Positions 1-6,706 are shown, numbered from the stretch's first letter. The stretch is DNA of 15,837 bases from an uncultured bacterium (GCA_934875675.1 CAKXIK010000058.1:1-15837), one strand, 5' to 3'. Program-made: numbers and translations. The notes: generated by a model not told the origin, from the sequence alone.

Positions 1-158
1 TCTTCGTTGATGTAGATATCTGCATCAGGTGCTGCGGCAACAAGTGCTTTAATGATGAGTTTGCCGTCTTTTTCTGTTCCGTCAAACTGATTTAAACAGT
101 CTCCGTCAATCGGAAAAACAAAATGGACCGGTTTGCGCAGAGCAAAATAATCTTTCAT
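1..158 (-). CDS. Partial gene of unknown function (N-terminal 52 codons only)
   Basis: The minus strand is open from an ATG at 158 to the window edge, so the 3' part of the gene is missing. The visible peptide starts MKDYFALRKPVHFVFPIDGD and continues with acidic and glycine residues, ending near DADIYINE. It has no signal peptide or membrane segment and I do not recognise a family. The ATG at 158 is chosen because AAGGA lies 10 nt upstream and a good promoter (210-238) sits just before it. The frame stays open back to 257, but the only other start there is a TTG at 251 that has no ribosome binding site and lies upstream of that promoter. The gene lies downstream of the MATE gene on the same strand but appears to be transcribed separately. 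Confidence 0.5.
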   Translation of the reverse strand, partial: MKDYFALRKPVHFVFPIDGDCLNQFDGTEKDGKLIIKALVAAAPDADIYINE

Positions 159-160
159 CC

Positions 161-171
161 GGATCAGATCC
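161..171. repeat. 11-bp palindrome overlapping the ribosome binding site of the left-end gene
   Basis: GGATCAGATCC is a perfect 5-1-5 inverted repeat. It overlaps the AAGGAT ribosome binding site of the gene starting at 158, so it could hide that site as a small RNA hairpin or be a protein site. It may also be chance. Confidence 0.3.
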
Positions 172-209
172 TTTTCGTTTAGAATAAGCGCGTAGTACGC
201 TTTGAAATT

Positions 210-238
210 ATTGTAACGTACTAAAATCAGAAAATCAA
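210..238 (-). promoter_or_regulatory. Sigma-A promoter of the partial left-end gene
   Basis: Read on the minus strand: TTGATT (-35, 233-238), a 17-nt spacer, then TACAAT (-10, 210-215). Transcription would start near 203, leaving a 5' leader of about 45 nt before the ATG at 158. Confidence 0.5.
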
Positions 239-279
239 TCCTATAAAACAAATTATTTTATACATTGCACAAATATATT

Positions 280-1653
280 TCATGCCTGCGGAATTTCCGG
301 CATCGTGGCAACTTCCTTGCGATAGCAGACAGCCAAAAACCAAAGGCTGGCGGCAAAGGAAACCAGCTCTGAGAGCGGAAATGCATACCACACACCATCA
401 AGACCAATGGTGCGGGAAAAAATCCATGCACAGGGAAGAATAATAATCAGCTGGCGCAGCAGTGAAATCAAAAGGCTCTTGATGCCGTGTCCAATTGCCT
501 GAAAGAAAGTAGATGCCATAATACCGATTGCTGCCAGCGGGAAGCAAAGACAAATAATACGTAATGCAGGCACACCAATTTGCAACATCTCTTCGGTTGG
601 AGAAAAGAACCCCAATAGCCATTCCGGTGCAGCCAAAAATACGGTCATTCCTGCAGTCATAATGACAACCGCAGCGGCGCTGGCAAGTTTAAGGCAGTGC
701 GTCAGGCGCTGCCGGTTGCGTGCACCAAAGTTGAACCCCATAATTGGCATGGCACCTTGAGTCAATCCGAATACCGGCATAAAAATAAAAGATTGCAGCT
801 TATAATAGACGCCCAACACAGAAACGGCAGCATCGGAGAACCCGATCAGGATTGCATTGAGTGCTACCGTTAAAATCGACATGATCGACTGCATTACAAT
901 CGCAGGAAACCCGACCGCATAGATATCCTTGAGAATTTTTCCGTTCGGACGGAAGGAACGTAGGTTAATTTTCAAAATCATCTTTTTGGAGTAAAGCAAA
1001 AGGAACAGTCCCAAAAGCATTCCGATTACCTGACCGAGTACCGTAGCATATGCTGCACCCGCAATTCCAAATGCAGGAAAGCCCAACAGTCCAAAAATCA
1101 GAATGGGGTCAAAAATAATGTTGATGATGGCACCGGTCAGCTGTGTAATCATCGGAATAGTCATATTGCCGGTTGACTGAAAAATACGTTCCACCGTTAC
1201 CTGCAAAAACATGCCCAGAGAACCGATTGTTACAATTGCAGTGTACGTTGTGCCAAGAGATGCGACGTTAGCGCTGTTTGTAAAGGCAGAGAAAAACGGT
1301 CCTGCGGCAAAAAAACCAAAGAGAGCAAATAAGATGGCACCCAAAACAGCAAGAAAAAGTCCGTGGCTGGCAACCTGTTCTGCTTCGTGCAGACGTCCCT
1401 CACCAAGCCGCCGGGAAATCAGCGAATTAACGCCTACCGCGGTGCCCACACCGACTGCAATCATCAGTGTCTGCACTGGAAATGCGAGAGAAACAGCTGT
1501 CAGCGCATCCGGGCTGATTTTAGCAACGAAAATACTGTCTACAATATTGTACAGTGCCTGCACCAGCATGGAAAGAATCGAGGGGACAGACATTGTAAGC
1601 AGAAGTTTTCCAACAGGCACAATACCCATTTTGTTTTGAGATAATTCAGACAT
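280..1653 (-). CDS. MATE family multidrug/Na+ (or H+) antiporter
   Basis: This 457-residue inner-membrane protein belongs to the MATE (multi-antimicrobial extrusion) family, which exports cationic drugs or other small molecules in exchange for Na+ or H+. The length and the run of about twelve hydrophobic segments fit the family. The N-terminal motif PSILSMLVQALYNIVDSIFV is typical of MATE first helices, and the second half repeats the fold (PAIVMQSIMSILTVALNAIL). The segment STFFQAIGHG in the C-terminal half resembles MepA/NorM-type members. The start at 1653 is preferred over in-frame ATGs at 1749 and 1683 because it has AAAGGAG 7 nt upstream, and the ATG at 1749 lies within the -35 element of the promoter. 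The XRE regulator gene is divergent across a 276-bp gap and could control it. The substrate cannot be told from sequence. Confidence 0.93.
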   Translation of the reverse strand: MSELSQNKMGIVPVGKLLLTMSVPSILSMLVQALYNIVDSIFVAKISPDALTAVSLAFPVQTLMIAVGVGTAVGVNSLISRRLGEGRLHEAEQVASHGLFLAVLGAILFALFGFFAAGPFFSAFTNSANVASLGTTYTAIVTIGSLGMFLQVTVERIFQSTGNMTIPMITQLTGAIINIIFDPILIFGLLGFPAFGIAGAAYATVLGQVIGMLLGLFLLLYSKKMILKINLRSFRPNGKILKDIYAVGFPAIVMQSIMSILTVALNAILIGFSDAAVSVLGVYYKLQSFIFMPVFGLTQGAMPIMGFNFGARNRQRLTHCLKLASAAAVVIMTAGMTVFLAAPEWLLGFFSPTEEMLQIGVPALRIICLCFPLAAIGIMASTFFQAIGHGIKSLLISLLRQLIIILPCAWIFSRTIGLDGVWYAFPLSELVSFAASLWFLAVCYRKEVATMPEIPQA

Positions 1654-1695
1654 TTTGCAACTCCTTTTAGTCTTAGTGGTCATTTTTCGGCAAGC

Positions 1696-1713
1696 TTCCC
1701 GTAAATACGGGAA
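1696..1713. promoter_or_regulatory. 18-bp palindrome at the MATE transcription start (operator candidate)
   Basis: TTCCCGTAAATACGGGAA has perfect 8-bp arms around an AA centre. It begins right at the predicted +1 of the MATE transcript, a typical place for a repressor operator. It could instead form a short 5' hairpin in the mRNA. The natural candidate regulator is the divergent XRE protein, but no second copy is obvious at the xre promoter, so this link is inferred. Confidence 0.45.
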
Positions 1714-1720
1714 TTCTTTT

Positions 1721-1749
1721 ATAATAACATATTCTATAATAAAGTGCAA
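1721..1749 (-). promoter_or_regulatory. Promoter of the MATE gene
   Basis: Minus strand: TTGCAC (-35, 1744-1749), a 17-nt spacer and TATTAT (-10, 1721-1726), with an extended TGT just upstream of the -10. The predicted start of transcription is near 1714, about 60 nt before the ATG at 1653. Confidence 0.6.
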
Positions 1750-1855
1750 TTTAAAAAATAGCGGGTGTAAACAGAGAGAAAATCATTGAAATAATTTGAA
1801 AGATTTTTCTTTTTTATGAAATACTTTCCTTTCTAATGTGATTGCTTTTCACGTT

Positions 1856-1887
1856 TTGACATATTGTTCGTTGATTCTGTGTATAAT
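1856..1887 (+). promoter_or_regulatory. Possible promoter of the XRE regulator gene
   Basis: A perfect TTGACA (1856-1861) and a perfect TATAAT (1882-1887) precede the gene, but the spacer is 20 nt, longer than the usual 16-18. The promoter may be weak or need an activator. The expected start is near 1894, 36 nt before the ATG at 1930. Confidence 0.4.
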
Positions 1888-1929
1888 ACAAATAATGTCT
1901 TATGCTTCTACAGGCGGGTGGATATAAAT

Positions 1930-2340
1930 ATGATATACGGAAATCAAAGTAACAGTATTGGTGAGAACTTGCGAAAACTGCGTGAAGGCTGCGGATTTTC
2001 CCAGAAGCAGGTTGCCGATGCTATTAATGTGGATCGCTCTACTTACACCAACTATGAGCTTGGAAAAATATGTCCGCCGTTGAATATGATTTATCGTCTG
2101 GCAACTGCGTTTCATGTTGACTACACAAAAATTTTGGAAGGCGATACAAGCAAAACAGTATCGCTGGGAGATTCGGGAATGCTTTTGCCCCAGTATCCCC
2201 GTAATACTTATGAATTAACCGCAAGGGAGCAGGAGCTGGTACTGCGCTATCGGATGATGACGATAGAAGATCAGCAGCGGATTTACGAACAATTAAGAGC
2301 TTTGGTACGCAAAAAACATCCCCACGATGAACGGGATTGA
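1930..2340 (+). CDS. XRE/Cro-CI-type helix-turn-helix transcriptional regulator
   Basis: This 136-residue cytoplasmic DNA-binding protein has an HTH_3 domain at about residues 10-68: IGENLRKLREGCGFSQKQVA, then the recognition region NVDRSTYTNYELG and a third-helix block ending at about ILEGD. The remainder has a low-complexity linker and a helical, charged tail (about 95-130) without a known sensor domain, so it may serve for dimer formation. The start at ATG 1930 has a purine-rich GGTGG 8 nt upstream; the in-frame upstream codons to 1864 overlap the -10 region and are not used. It is divergent from the MATE pump and convergent with htrA. A role as local repressor of the pump is plausible but inferred only from position. 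Confidence 0.88.
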   Translation: MIYGNQSNSIGENLRKLREGCGFSQKQVADAINVDRSTYTNYELGKICPPLNMIYRLATAFHVDYTKILEGDTSKTVSLGDSGMLLPQYPRNTYELTAREQELVLRYRMMTIEDQQRIYEQLRALVRKKHPHDERD

Positions 2341-2352
2341 TGAACGGAATGA

Positions 2353-2396
2353 GAAAGGTCGCTGCAACCGGATTGCCCGGATTGCAGCGACCTTTC
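2353..2396. terminator. Bidirectional hairpin terminator between xre and htrA
   Basis: GAAAGGTCGCTGCAA (2353-2367) pairs perfectly with TTGCAGCGACCTTTC (2382-2396), and the loop contains a further CCGG/CCGG pairing. The T runs on both sides are short, but the 15-bp stem sits exactly between two convergent genes. Confidence 0.8.
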
Positions 2397-2421
2397 TATT
2401 TGCATGATAGCTCCCGCTCAA

Positions 2422-3714
2422 TCAACTTTCCTTTTGCAGCAGCACATTTACGGAAAAGGTGCGGGCAGGGGTCCCGTCATTTTCGGGACGGTAAATTGTA
2501 ACTTCAACCGTCTGCCCGGGTACGTATTCGTCCAGCAGAGCAAAGAAACCGGTCACAGTCTTGACGGATTTCCCTTGAATTGCGGTAATAATATCGCCTT
2601 CCTGAACTTGGGTACCGGAAAAAACACTGTCCTCGGCAAGATATGTGATCTGCATACCTGGTTGAATGTTATAAAGAGACGCATCCAGTTCGCTGACCGC
2701 AGAAAAACGAATTCCAAGGCGCACACGGTTAATAATTTTTCCGTAGGTAAGCAGTTGATTGACCACCGTTTTTGCCTGCGCAGTGGGGATTGCAAACCCC
2801 ATGCCCTCGTAATCACTGGCAGAAACTTTTGCGGAATTAATTCCGATTACCAGCCCGTAAGTATTGACAAGTGCACCGCCGGAATTTCCAGGATTAATTG
2901 CGGCGTCTGTCTGCAGTAATGGCAGAGAATTAATGTCCAGAGAAAGAAAGCGGTTGGTGGCAGAAAGAATTCCCTTTGTAACGGAATTCGCATAGGCAAC
3001 GCCGCCCGGATTACCGAACGCAAGCACGGCATCTCCAACCTCACAGGTGTCGGAGTCGCCGAATTCTGCAGGAGAGAGAAGTTCGCCGTTCGTTTCTGCC
3101 TTCAGCACGGCAAGATCCGTTCGGGTGTCATATCCGACAACAACCGCGTGCAGTTCTTCACCGTTGAGCAGAACAATACGAATGTAAACATCACTGCGGC
3201 TATCAATTACATGTGCATTGGTCAGCACATAGCCATCGACAGTCATCACGATGCCGGAACCCTCGCCAAGGCCGACAAGATCACTGCCATTTAACGCAAA
3301 CGAGCGCTCGTATACCATTACTGAAACAATGGAGGAACGAACTTTTTTAACGATTTGCTGGTCAGTGAGTGCCTCACTTTGCGGCAGAGCAGAAAGTAAA
3401 AATTGGGGTGCATTCAGGTTGGGAGTGTAGGACGGGGTACTTTCCGGGCTTTCGGTAGAACCACCCGAAGAGGCAGAGGGTTCCCGCGAGGCAGATGGTG
3501 CAGAGGATGACGCAGGGGTTGTAAAAGAAGGTGCAGTGGATACTGCAACCAGAGAACCGAGGGCAAGCACAAGAGCGGCAGCCACTGTGGATAAAAAGAC
3601 GCGAAGCGCAGTGGAAGAATTGCCCTTTGGGGTAGGCTCCCGGGAAGAAGAATGCAAATCGACCGAATCCGAATCGTTCTGCGAATCAGATTCAAAAGGG
3701 TTCCAGTCGCTCAT
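2422..3714 (-). CDS. htrA: Membrane-anchored HtrA/DegP-type serine protease with one PDZ domain
   Basis: This 430-residue protein probably degrades or refolds damaged proteins outside the membrane. The N-terminus (1-35) is cytoplasmic and acidic, a single membrane segment covers about 37-60, and a Ser/Thr/Pro-rich linker (60-100) leads to a trypsin-like domain (about 120-325). The catalytic triad is visible: His168 in TNAHV, Asp200 in TRTDLAVLK and Ser278 in NPGNSGG. A PDZ domain spans about 330-425, with QEGDIITAIQGKSV in its middle. Length and order match Gram-positive HtrA/HtrB/YycK proteins. The start has GAGAGG 10 nt upstream and lies 26 nt after the sensor-kinase stop, so it is the third gene of the operon, probably co-regulated with the two-component system. 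The C-terminus is intact. Confidence 0.93.
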   Translation of the reverse strand: MSDWNPFESDSQNDSDSVDLHSSSREPTPKGNSSTALRVFLSTVAAALVLALGSLVAVSTAPSFTTPASSSAPSASREPSASSGGSTESPESTPSYTPNLNAPQFLLSALPQSEALTDQQIVKKVRSSIVSVMVYERSFALNGSDLVGLGEGSGIVMTVDGYVLTNAHVIDSRSDVYIRIVLLNGEELHAVVVGYDTRTDLAVLKAETNGELLSPAEFGDSDTCEVGDAVLAFGNPGGVAYANSVTKGILSATNRFLSLDINSLPLLQTDAAINPGNSGGALVNTYGLVIGINSAKVSASDYEGMGFAIPTAQAKTVVNQLLTYGKIINRVRLGIRFSAVSELDASLYNIQPGMQITYLAEDSVFSGTQVQEGDIITAIQGKSVKTVTGFFALLDEYVPGQTVEVTIYRPENDGTPARTFSVNVLLQKES

Positions 3715-3740
3715 GAAGGTGCCGCCTCTCTTGAAAAATA

Positions 3741-5201
3741 TTAAACCTGCTCTGCTGCAATTGCCGGTTCAATCGGCAGATGAAATTCAAATTCACAGTA
3801 TTCACCGACCGTACTATGCACGCAGATATCGCCACCGTGCATCTGAAGAATGGTACGAACCAAATAGAGCCCCAGCCCCATGCCGTTTTTGTCATGGCTG
3901 CGTGACTTATCGGTTTTGTAAAAACGGCCGAACACAAGGGATTGCTCTTCGGATGAAATTCCGGCGCCCGTATTGCGGATTTTGACGCAGACGTCATTTT
4001 CCGCGCTGGTGATTCCAACAGAAATGGTTCCATTGTCATCTACGAATTTAACGGCGTTTTCCACCAGATTATACACGACCTGATGAATCAGATCGGGATC
4101 GCCGTCTACAAAAATGCTTTCGCAGTCTTCCAGTCCTTCGATACGGATGTGCCGTTGATCGATCAGCGATTCGAAGGCAAGCATGGTATTGACTACCGTA
4201 TCGCGGATATCAAACCGTATGCGGTGAAGCTTCATTTTTCCACTATCGATCCGCGAAAGATCGAGCATTGAACGCACCAGACGCGAAAGCCGCTTTACTT
4301 CATTGGATACAATCTTGAGGTAATAATCCTGCTTTTCGTGCGGAATGGTTCCGTCCAGAATCCCGTCGATAAAACCGGAAATTGTAGTCATCGGGGTTTT
4401 CAGCTCGTGGGAGACGTTGGCAACAAAGCTGCGGTTCATGTCTTCGCTGGCGGAAAGAGAGGTTGCCATATGATTGAACGCCTCGGCAAGCTCACCAACC
4501 TCATCGTTGCTGCGGACACGGACACGCTTTGAAAAATCGCCCTTCGCAAAGCTTGCAGCAGCAGCACTCATTTCACGCAGCGGAAGCACCATGCGATAGG
4601 TCATTGCTCCGGAGAAAATGAACGAGACAGCAGCAGCAAAAATTGCAGAAATAATGCACATCTGAATAATATCCTGGCGAAAAACCGTCATGGTGCGTGC
4701 AGTTGAGGTTACAAATACAGCACCGATGGTAGAACTTTTTTGTGTTTCCGAATCTGTAAACACAATCGGAACGCCAACAATATATTGTTTGTCGGGGTAC
4801 AAATCGCCAAATGTTGAAACCTCGGAATAATTTCCGCTGATGGCTTTTTGAATGATATCCTGCGAAATTACTTTTCCAAGCCACTCGGAATCCGTCAGGT
4901 CGGAAGTGAGAATAATTTTGCCGGATGTATCCGCAACCAAAAGATCTGCATTCAGGGTTTGATCCTGCAGGGCAAGAAGGTACTGAGCGTCTCCGGAAAT
5001 TTCATAGCTGCCCTCTTTTTTGGAAATCTGTCGGGCGGTTGCATTGGCGGAAAACTGCGCAGTTTTGCCCAAAGATTCAAACTTATCCGTTACCCAATAA
5101 TTTGAAATGGAAACGTACATCACACTGCCCATTACAAGAAAGCTCAGCAGCATAATACAAGAGGTGAGCAGCAGATATTTTTTGAAAATTGAATTGCGCA
5201 T
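3741..5201 (-). CDS. Sensor histidine kinase (two membrane segments, HAMP, HisKA, HATPase_c)
   Basis: This 486-residue membrane kinase is the partner of the response regulator directly upstream. Membrane segment 1 covers about 8-31. An outside sensor region of about 145 residues follows, with a PAS/CACHE-like stretch (LLVADTSGKI, then YIVGVPIVF). Membrane segment 2 is about 178-200 and HAMP about 200-250. The HisKA domain holds the phospho-accepting His265 in NVSHELKTP. The ATPase domain has an N box with Asn378 and Asn382 (NLVENAVKF), a G1 box reading NTGAGI, an F box (FGRFYKTD) and a G2 box (NGMGLGLYL). Asn410 stands where Asp is usual in G1, a change I recall from other clostridial kinases. 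Its ATG overlaps the regulator stop by one base (TAATG), so translation is probably coupled; GAGG lies 10 nt upstream. Together with htrA it suggests sensing of envelope or secretion stress. Confidence 0.93.
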   Translation of the reverse strand: MRNSIFKKYLLLTSCIMLLSFLVMGSVMYVSISNYWVTDKFESLGKTAQFSANATARQISKKEGSYEISGDAQYLLALQDQTLNADLLVADTSGKIILTSDLTDSEWLGKVISQDIIQKAISGNYSEVSTFGDLYPDKQYIVGVPIVFTDSETQKSSTIGAVFVTSTARTMTVFRQDIIQMCIISAIFAAAVSFIFSGAMTYRMVLPLREMSAAAASFAKGDFSKRVRVRSNDEVGELAEAFNHMATSLSASEDMNRSFVANVSHELKTPMTTISGFIDGILDGTIPHEKQDYYLKIVSNEVKRLSRLVRSMLDLSRIDSGKMKLHRIRFDIRDTVVNTMLAFESLIDQRHIRIEGLEDCESIFVDGDPDLIHQVVYNLVENAVKFVDDNGTISVGITSAENDVCVKIRNTGAGISSEEQSLVFGRFYKTDKSRSHDKNGMGLGLYLVRTILQMHGGDICVHSTVGEYCEFEFHLPIEPAIAAEQV

Positions 5202-5890
5202 TATTCTTTAACCTCAAATTTGTATCCGACGCCCCAGACGGTTTTTAAATCCCATTTTTCTGAGACGCCGTCCAGCTTTTCGCGTAAACGCTTTACATGG
5301 ACATCTACCGTGCGGCTGTCACCATAATAATCAAATCCCCAAACCTCATCCAGGAGTTGATCGCGTGTAAATACCCGGTTCGGATTGCTTGCCAAATGGT
5401 AAATCAGTTCCATCTCTTTGGGGGGAGTGTCCACCTGAACGCCATTGACGCGCAGTTCATAGTTGGTAAGATTGATGGAAAGTTTGTCGTATTCGACTTT
5501 TTTGATTTCGGCACCGTCTGTTTTGCCGCTGCGGCGCAAAACTGCCTTGATCCGGGCGACCACTTCTTTGGCTTCAAACGGCTTGACAACATAATCATCC
5601 GCGCCAAGTTCCAATCCGAGTACCTTGTCAAACACTTCACCCTTTGCGGTGAGCATGATAATGGGACATTTGGACTTTTTGCGGATTTCGCGGCAGACCT
5701 GCCATCCGTCAAGCTCGGGGAGCATGATATCCAGCATAATCAGGTCAGGCGTACCGGATTCGAACAGTTCCAGCGCGCGCTTGCCGTCGTTTGCAATGTC
5801 GACCTCAAAGCCTTCCTTTTCAATGTAAAGGCGGAGCAGTTCGCAAATATTTTTATCGTCATCCACTACCAGAATTTTTCCTGCCTGCAT
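5201..5890 (-). CDS. OmpR/PhoB-family response regulator
   Basis: This 229-residue DNA-binding regulator is activated by phosphotransfer from the overlapping kinase. The receiver domain (about 3-118) has the acidic pocket Asp10-Asp12 (VVDDD), the phospho-acceptor Asp54 (LIMLDIMLPELDG), Thr81 and Lys103 (VVKPF). The winged-helix domain (about 130-227) has the family signs RVFTRDQLLDEVWG, RTVDVHVKRLREKL and the ending TVWGVGYKFE. The start at 5890 is chosen because GGAGG lies 9 nt before it. In-frame ATGs at 5899 and 5917 would add 3 or 9 residues, but the first abuts the GGAGG and the second has no ribosome binding site. It is the first gene of the regulator-kinase-htrA operon. Direct repeats upstream suggest that it, or a similar regulator, controls the promoter. 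Confidence 0.93.
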   Translation of the reverse strand: MQAGKILVVDDDKNICELLRLYIEKEGFEVDIANDGKRALELFESGTPDLIMLDIMLPELDGWQVCREIRKKSKCPIIMLTAKGEVFDKVLGLELGADDYVVKPFEAKEVVARIKAVLRRSGKTDGAEIKKVEYDKLSINLTNYELRVNGVQVDTPPKEMELIYHLASNPNRVFTRDQLLDEVWGFDYYGDSRTVDVHVKRLREKLDGVSEKWDLKTVWGVGYKFEVKE

Positions 5891-5959
5891 TCTAACCATC
5901 CTCCGTTTTGTATTCATTTTACGAAAATATATTTTATCCCATGATTATCCTTATATCAT

Positions 5960-5965
5960 ATTATA
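5960..5965 (-). promoter_or_regulatory. -10 box of the regulator-kinase-htrA operon promoter
   Basis: A perfect TATAAT is read on the minus strand about 70 nt before the regulator ATG. At 16-18 nt upstream there is only ACCACT/CCACTT, a poor -35. The promoter is therefore likely to need an activator. One copy of the 12-bp direct repeat begins 9 nt upstream of this box, where an OmpR-type activator could stand in for the -35. Confidence 0.45.
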
Positions 5966-5974
5966 CAGTTGCCA

Positions 5975-5986
5975 AAAGCGCAAGTG
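5975..5986 (-). promoter_or_regulatory. 12-bp direct repeat, promoter-proximal copy
   Basis: Minus-strand CACTTGCGCTTT, identical to the copy at 6025-6036. It covers most of the spacer and abuts the -35 position of the operon promoter. Confidence 0.45.
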
Positions 5987-6024
5987 GTGAATATTTTTTT
6001 AATACTTTTCAAGAAAAATTTTAG

Positions 6025-6036
6025 AAAGCGCAAGTG
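6025..6036 (-). promoter_or_regulatory. 12-bp direct repeat, distal copy
   Basis: Minus-strand CACTTGCGCTTT, in the same orientation as the copy at 5975-5986 and starting exactly 50 bp away, close to five helical turns. It lies 51 bp before the possible small membrane peptide on the other strand, so it could serve either direction. Confidence 0.4.
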
Positions 6037-6087
6037 AAATAATTGCAGTGACAACAAATTTGAAATCAGATTAAATGAATCAGAGAA

Positions 6088-6231
6088 ATGTTTATGTTTT
6101 CCCGTTTGTCAAAAGAGCTTGTAACTTTTGCGGTAGTCTTGTTTTTTGGCAGCATTTGTTTTGTTATGGTCAAAAGCGTTCGGGAACAAATGCAAAACAT
6201 CTTTTTCAGACTTCCTGTCCGAATAGATTAA
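6088..6231 (+). CDS. Possible 47-residue single-pass membrane peptide
   Basis: An open frame from ATG 6088 to TAA 6229-6231 encodes a peptide with a short basic N-terminus (MFMFSRLSKEL), one hydrophobic helix at about residues 10-27 (VTFAVVLFFGSICFVMV) and a basic, amphipathic tail ending RLPVRID. This N-in, single-helix layout is typical of bacterial membrane microproteins. Against it: only a weak AGAG precedes the ATG, no clear promoter is seen, and a remnant of a longer gene cannot be excluded. A second ATG two codons later (6094) is possible. It is divergent from the two-component operon, so a link to the kinase can be imagined, but nothing in the sequence proves it. Confidence 0.3.
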   Translation: MFMFSRLSKELVTFAVVLFFGSICFVMVKSVREQMQNIFFRLPVRID

Positions 6232-6294
6232 CCGGAATACGAGTTTGTTGCGAAGGTTCGTACAGCAAAAAATTCTGCGACTTTGGATGAATGC

Positions 6295-6323
6295 TTGATA
6301 TTTTGTGCACTGCGTGATACAAT
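6295..6323 (+). promoter_or_regulatory. Strong sigma-A promoter far upstream of hflX
   Basis: TTGATA (6295-6300), a 17-nt spacer and TACAAT (6318-6323), with TGA giving an extended -10. Transcription would start near 6330, about 377 nt before the hflX ATG, so the product is either a long leader or a separate small RNA. Confidence 0.5.
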
Positions 6324-6524
6324 AAATTCATTCCGAAGAAGTTGGAGGATGAAAACCGAATTATGCGCATTCGCATCTGACCTGTTTTGTGCAATGAAAA
6401 AGACCCAAGACCACTTTGCCGTGCTTTGCGGCAAGGCTGTTGTTTTTGTGGCTTTGTGCGGGAGTAAACGCACCATTGCGGAAAACGGGTATTTTTATGC
6501 CCAAAATTAGGAACCCTACTTTCT

Positions 6525-6553
6525 GTTACAGCAGTTTTTGCAAGTTTTATACT
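6525..6553 (+). promoter_or_regulatory. Second possible promoter of hflX
   Basis: GTTACA (6525-6530), a 17-nt spacer and TATACT (6548-6553). Transcription would start near 6560, giving a leader of about 147 nt that includes the bulged hairpin at 6576-6599. Confidence 0.4.
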
Positions 6554-6575
6554 AATTTTGAATTACAAACGATAA

Positions 6576-6599
6576 AAATCGAAGGTAATGCCTCGATTT
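6576..6599 (+). repeat. Bulged hairpin in the hflX leader
   Basis: AAATCGA and GG pair with CC and TCGATTT (9 bp, one bulged A at 6583, loop TAATG). The following sequence is only moderately T-rich (GATCGGTTTTC), so it is a doubtful terminator or attenuator stem. Confidence 0.35.
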
Positions 6600-6706
6600 G
6601 ATCGGTTTTCAGAAGATTTATCTGTCTTTTTACTTTTTAAAAAAATTAGTTTTACTCAGGTATCTGCTGCACAGAGAAAGCCGTCTTTGGAAGGAATGAT
6701 GATTGA

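Larger units (their letters stand above)
6330..6706 (+). other. Structured non-coding stretch before hflX (leader or small RNA candidate)
   Basis: No convincing gene lies here. From left to right I see: a free GGAGG (6344-6348) that abuts one ATG and lies 14 nt before another opening the five-codon frame MRIRI-stop (6363-6380), whose own bases can fold (ATGCG/CGCAT); a hairpin TTGCCG/CGGCAA (6416-6421 with 6429-6434) followed by a T-rich run; a hairpin GTGCG/CGCAC (6456-6473); a hairpin GGGTAT/ATGCCC with a TTTT loop (6487-6502); a second promoter (6525-6553); and a bulged hairpin (6576-6599). The bases from 6600 to 6690 are AT-rich without clear structure. I match it to no known riboswitch. 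Confidence 0.35.

Noticed and set aside
242..262. Hairpin TATAAAA/TTTTATA downstream of the MATE stop, as a terminator.
   Set aside because: The stem has only A-T pairs and no T run follows it on the minus strand, so it would hardly stop transcription.
6363..6380. Five-codon frame MRIRI-stop as a leader peptide.
   Set aside because: The GGAGG lies 14 nt upstream, too far for efficient initiation. It is kept only as part of the leader finding, not as a CDS.
6487..6502. GGGTAT/ATGCCC hairpin as a terminator of a small RNA.
   Set aside because: It is followed by AAAATTAGG rather than a T run. Its loop is T-rich but that does not make a terminator.
6349..6510. Open frame MKTELCAFASDLF... within the hflX leader, after a GGAGG.
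   Set aside because: The GGAGG directly abuts the ATG, leaving no spacing for initiation. The sequence is cysteine-rich without a family, and the stretch looks like structured RNA.
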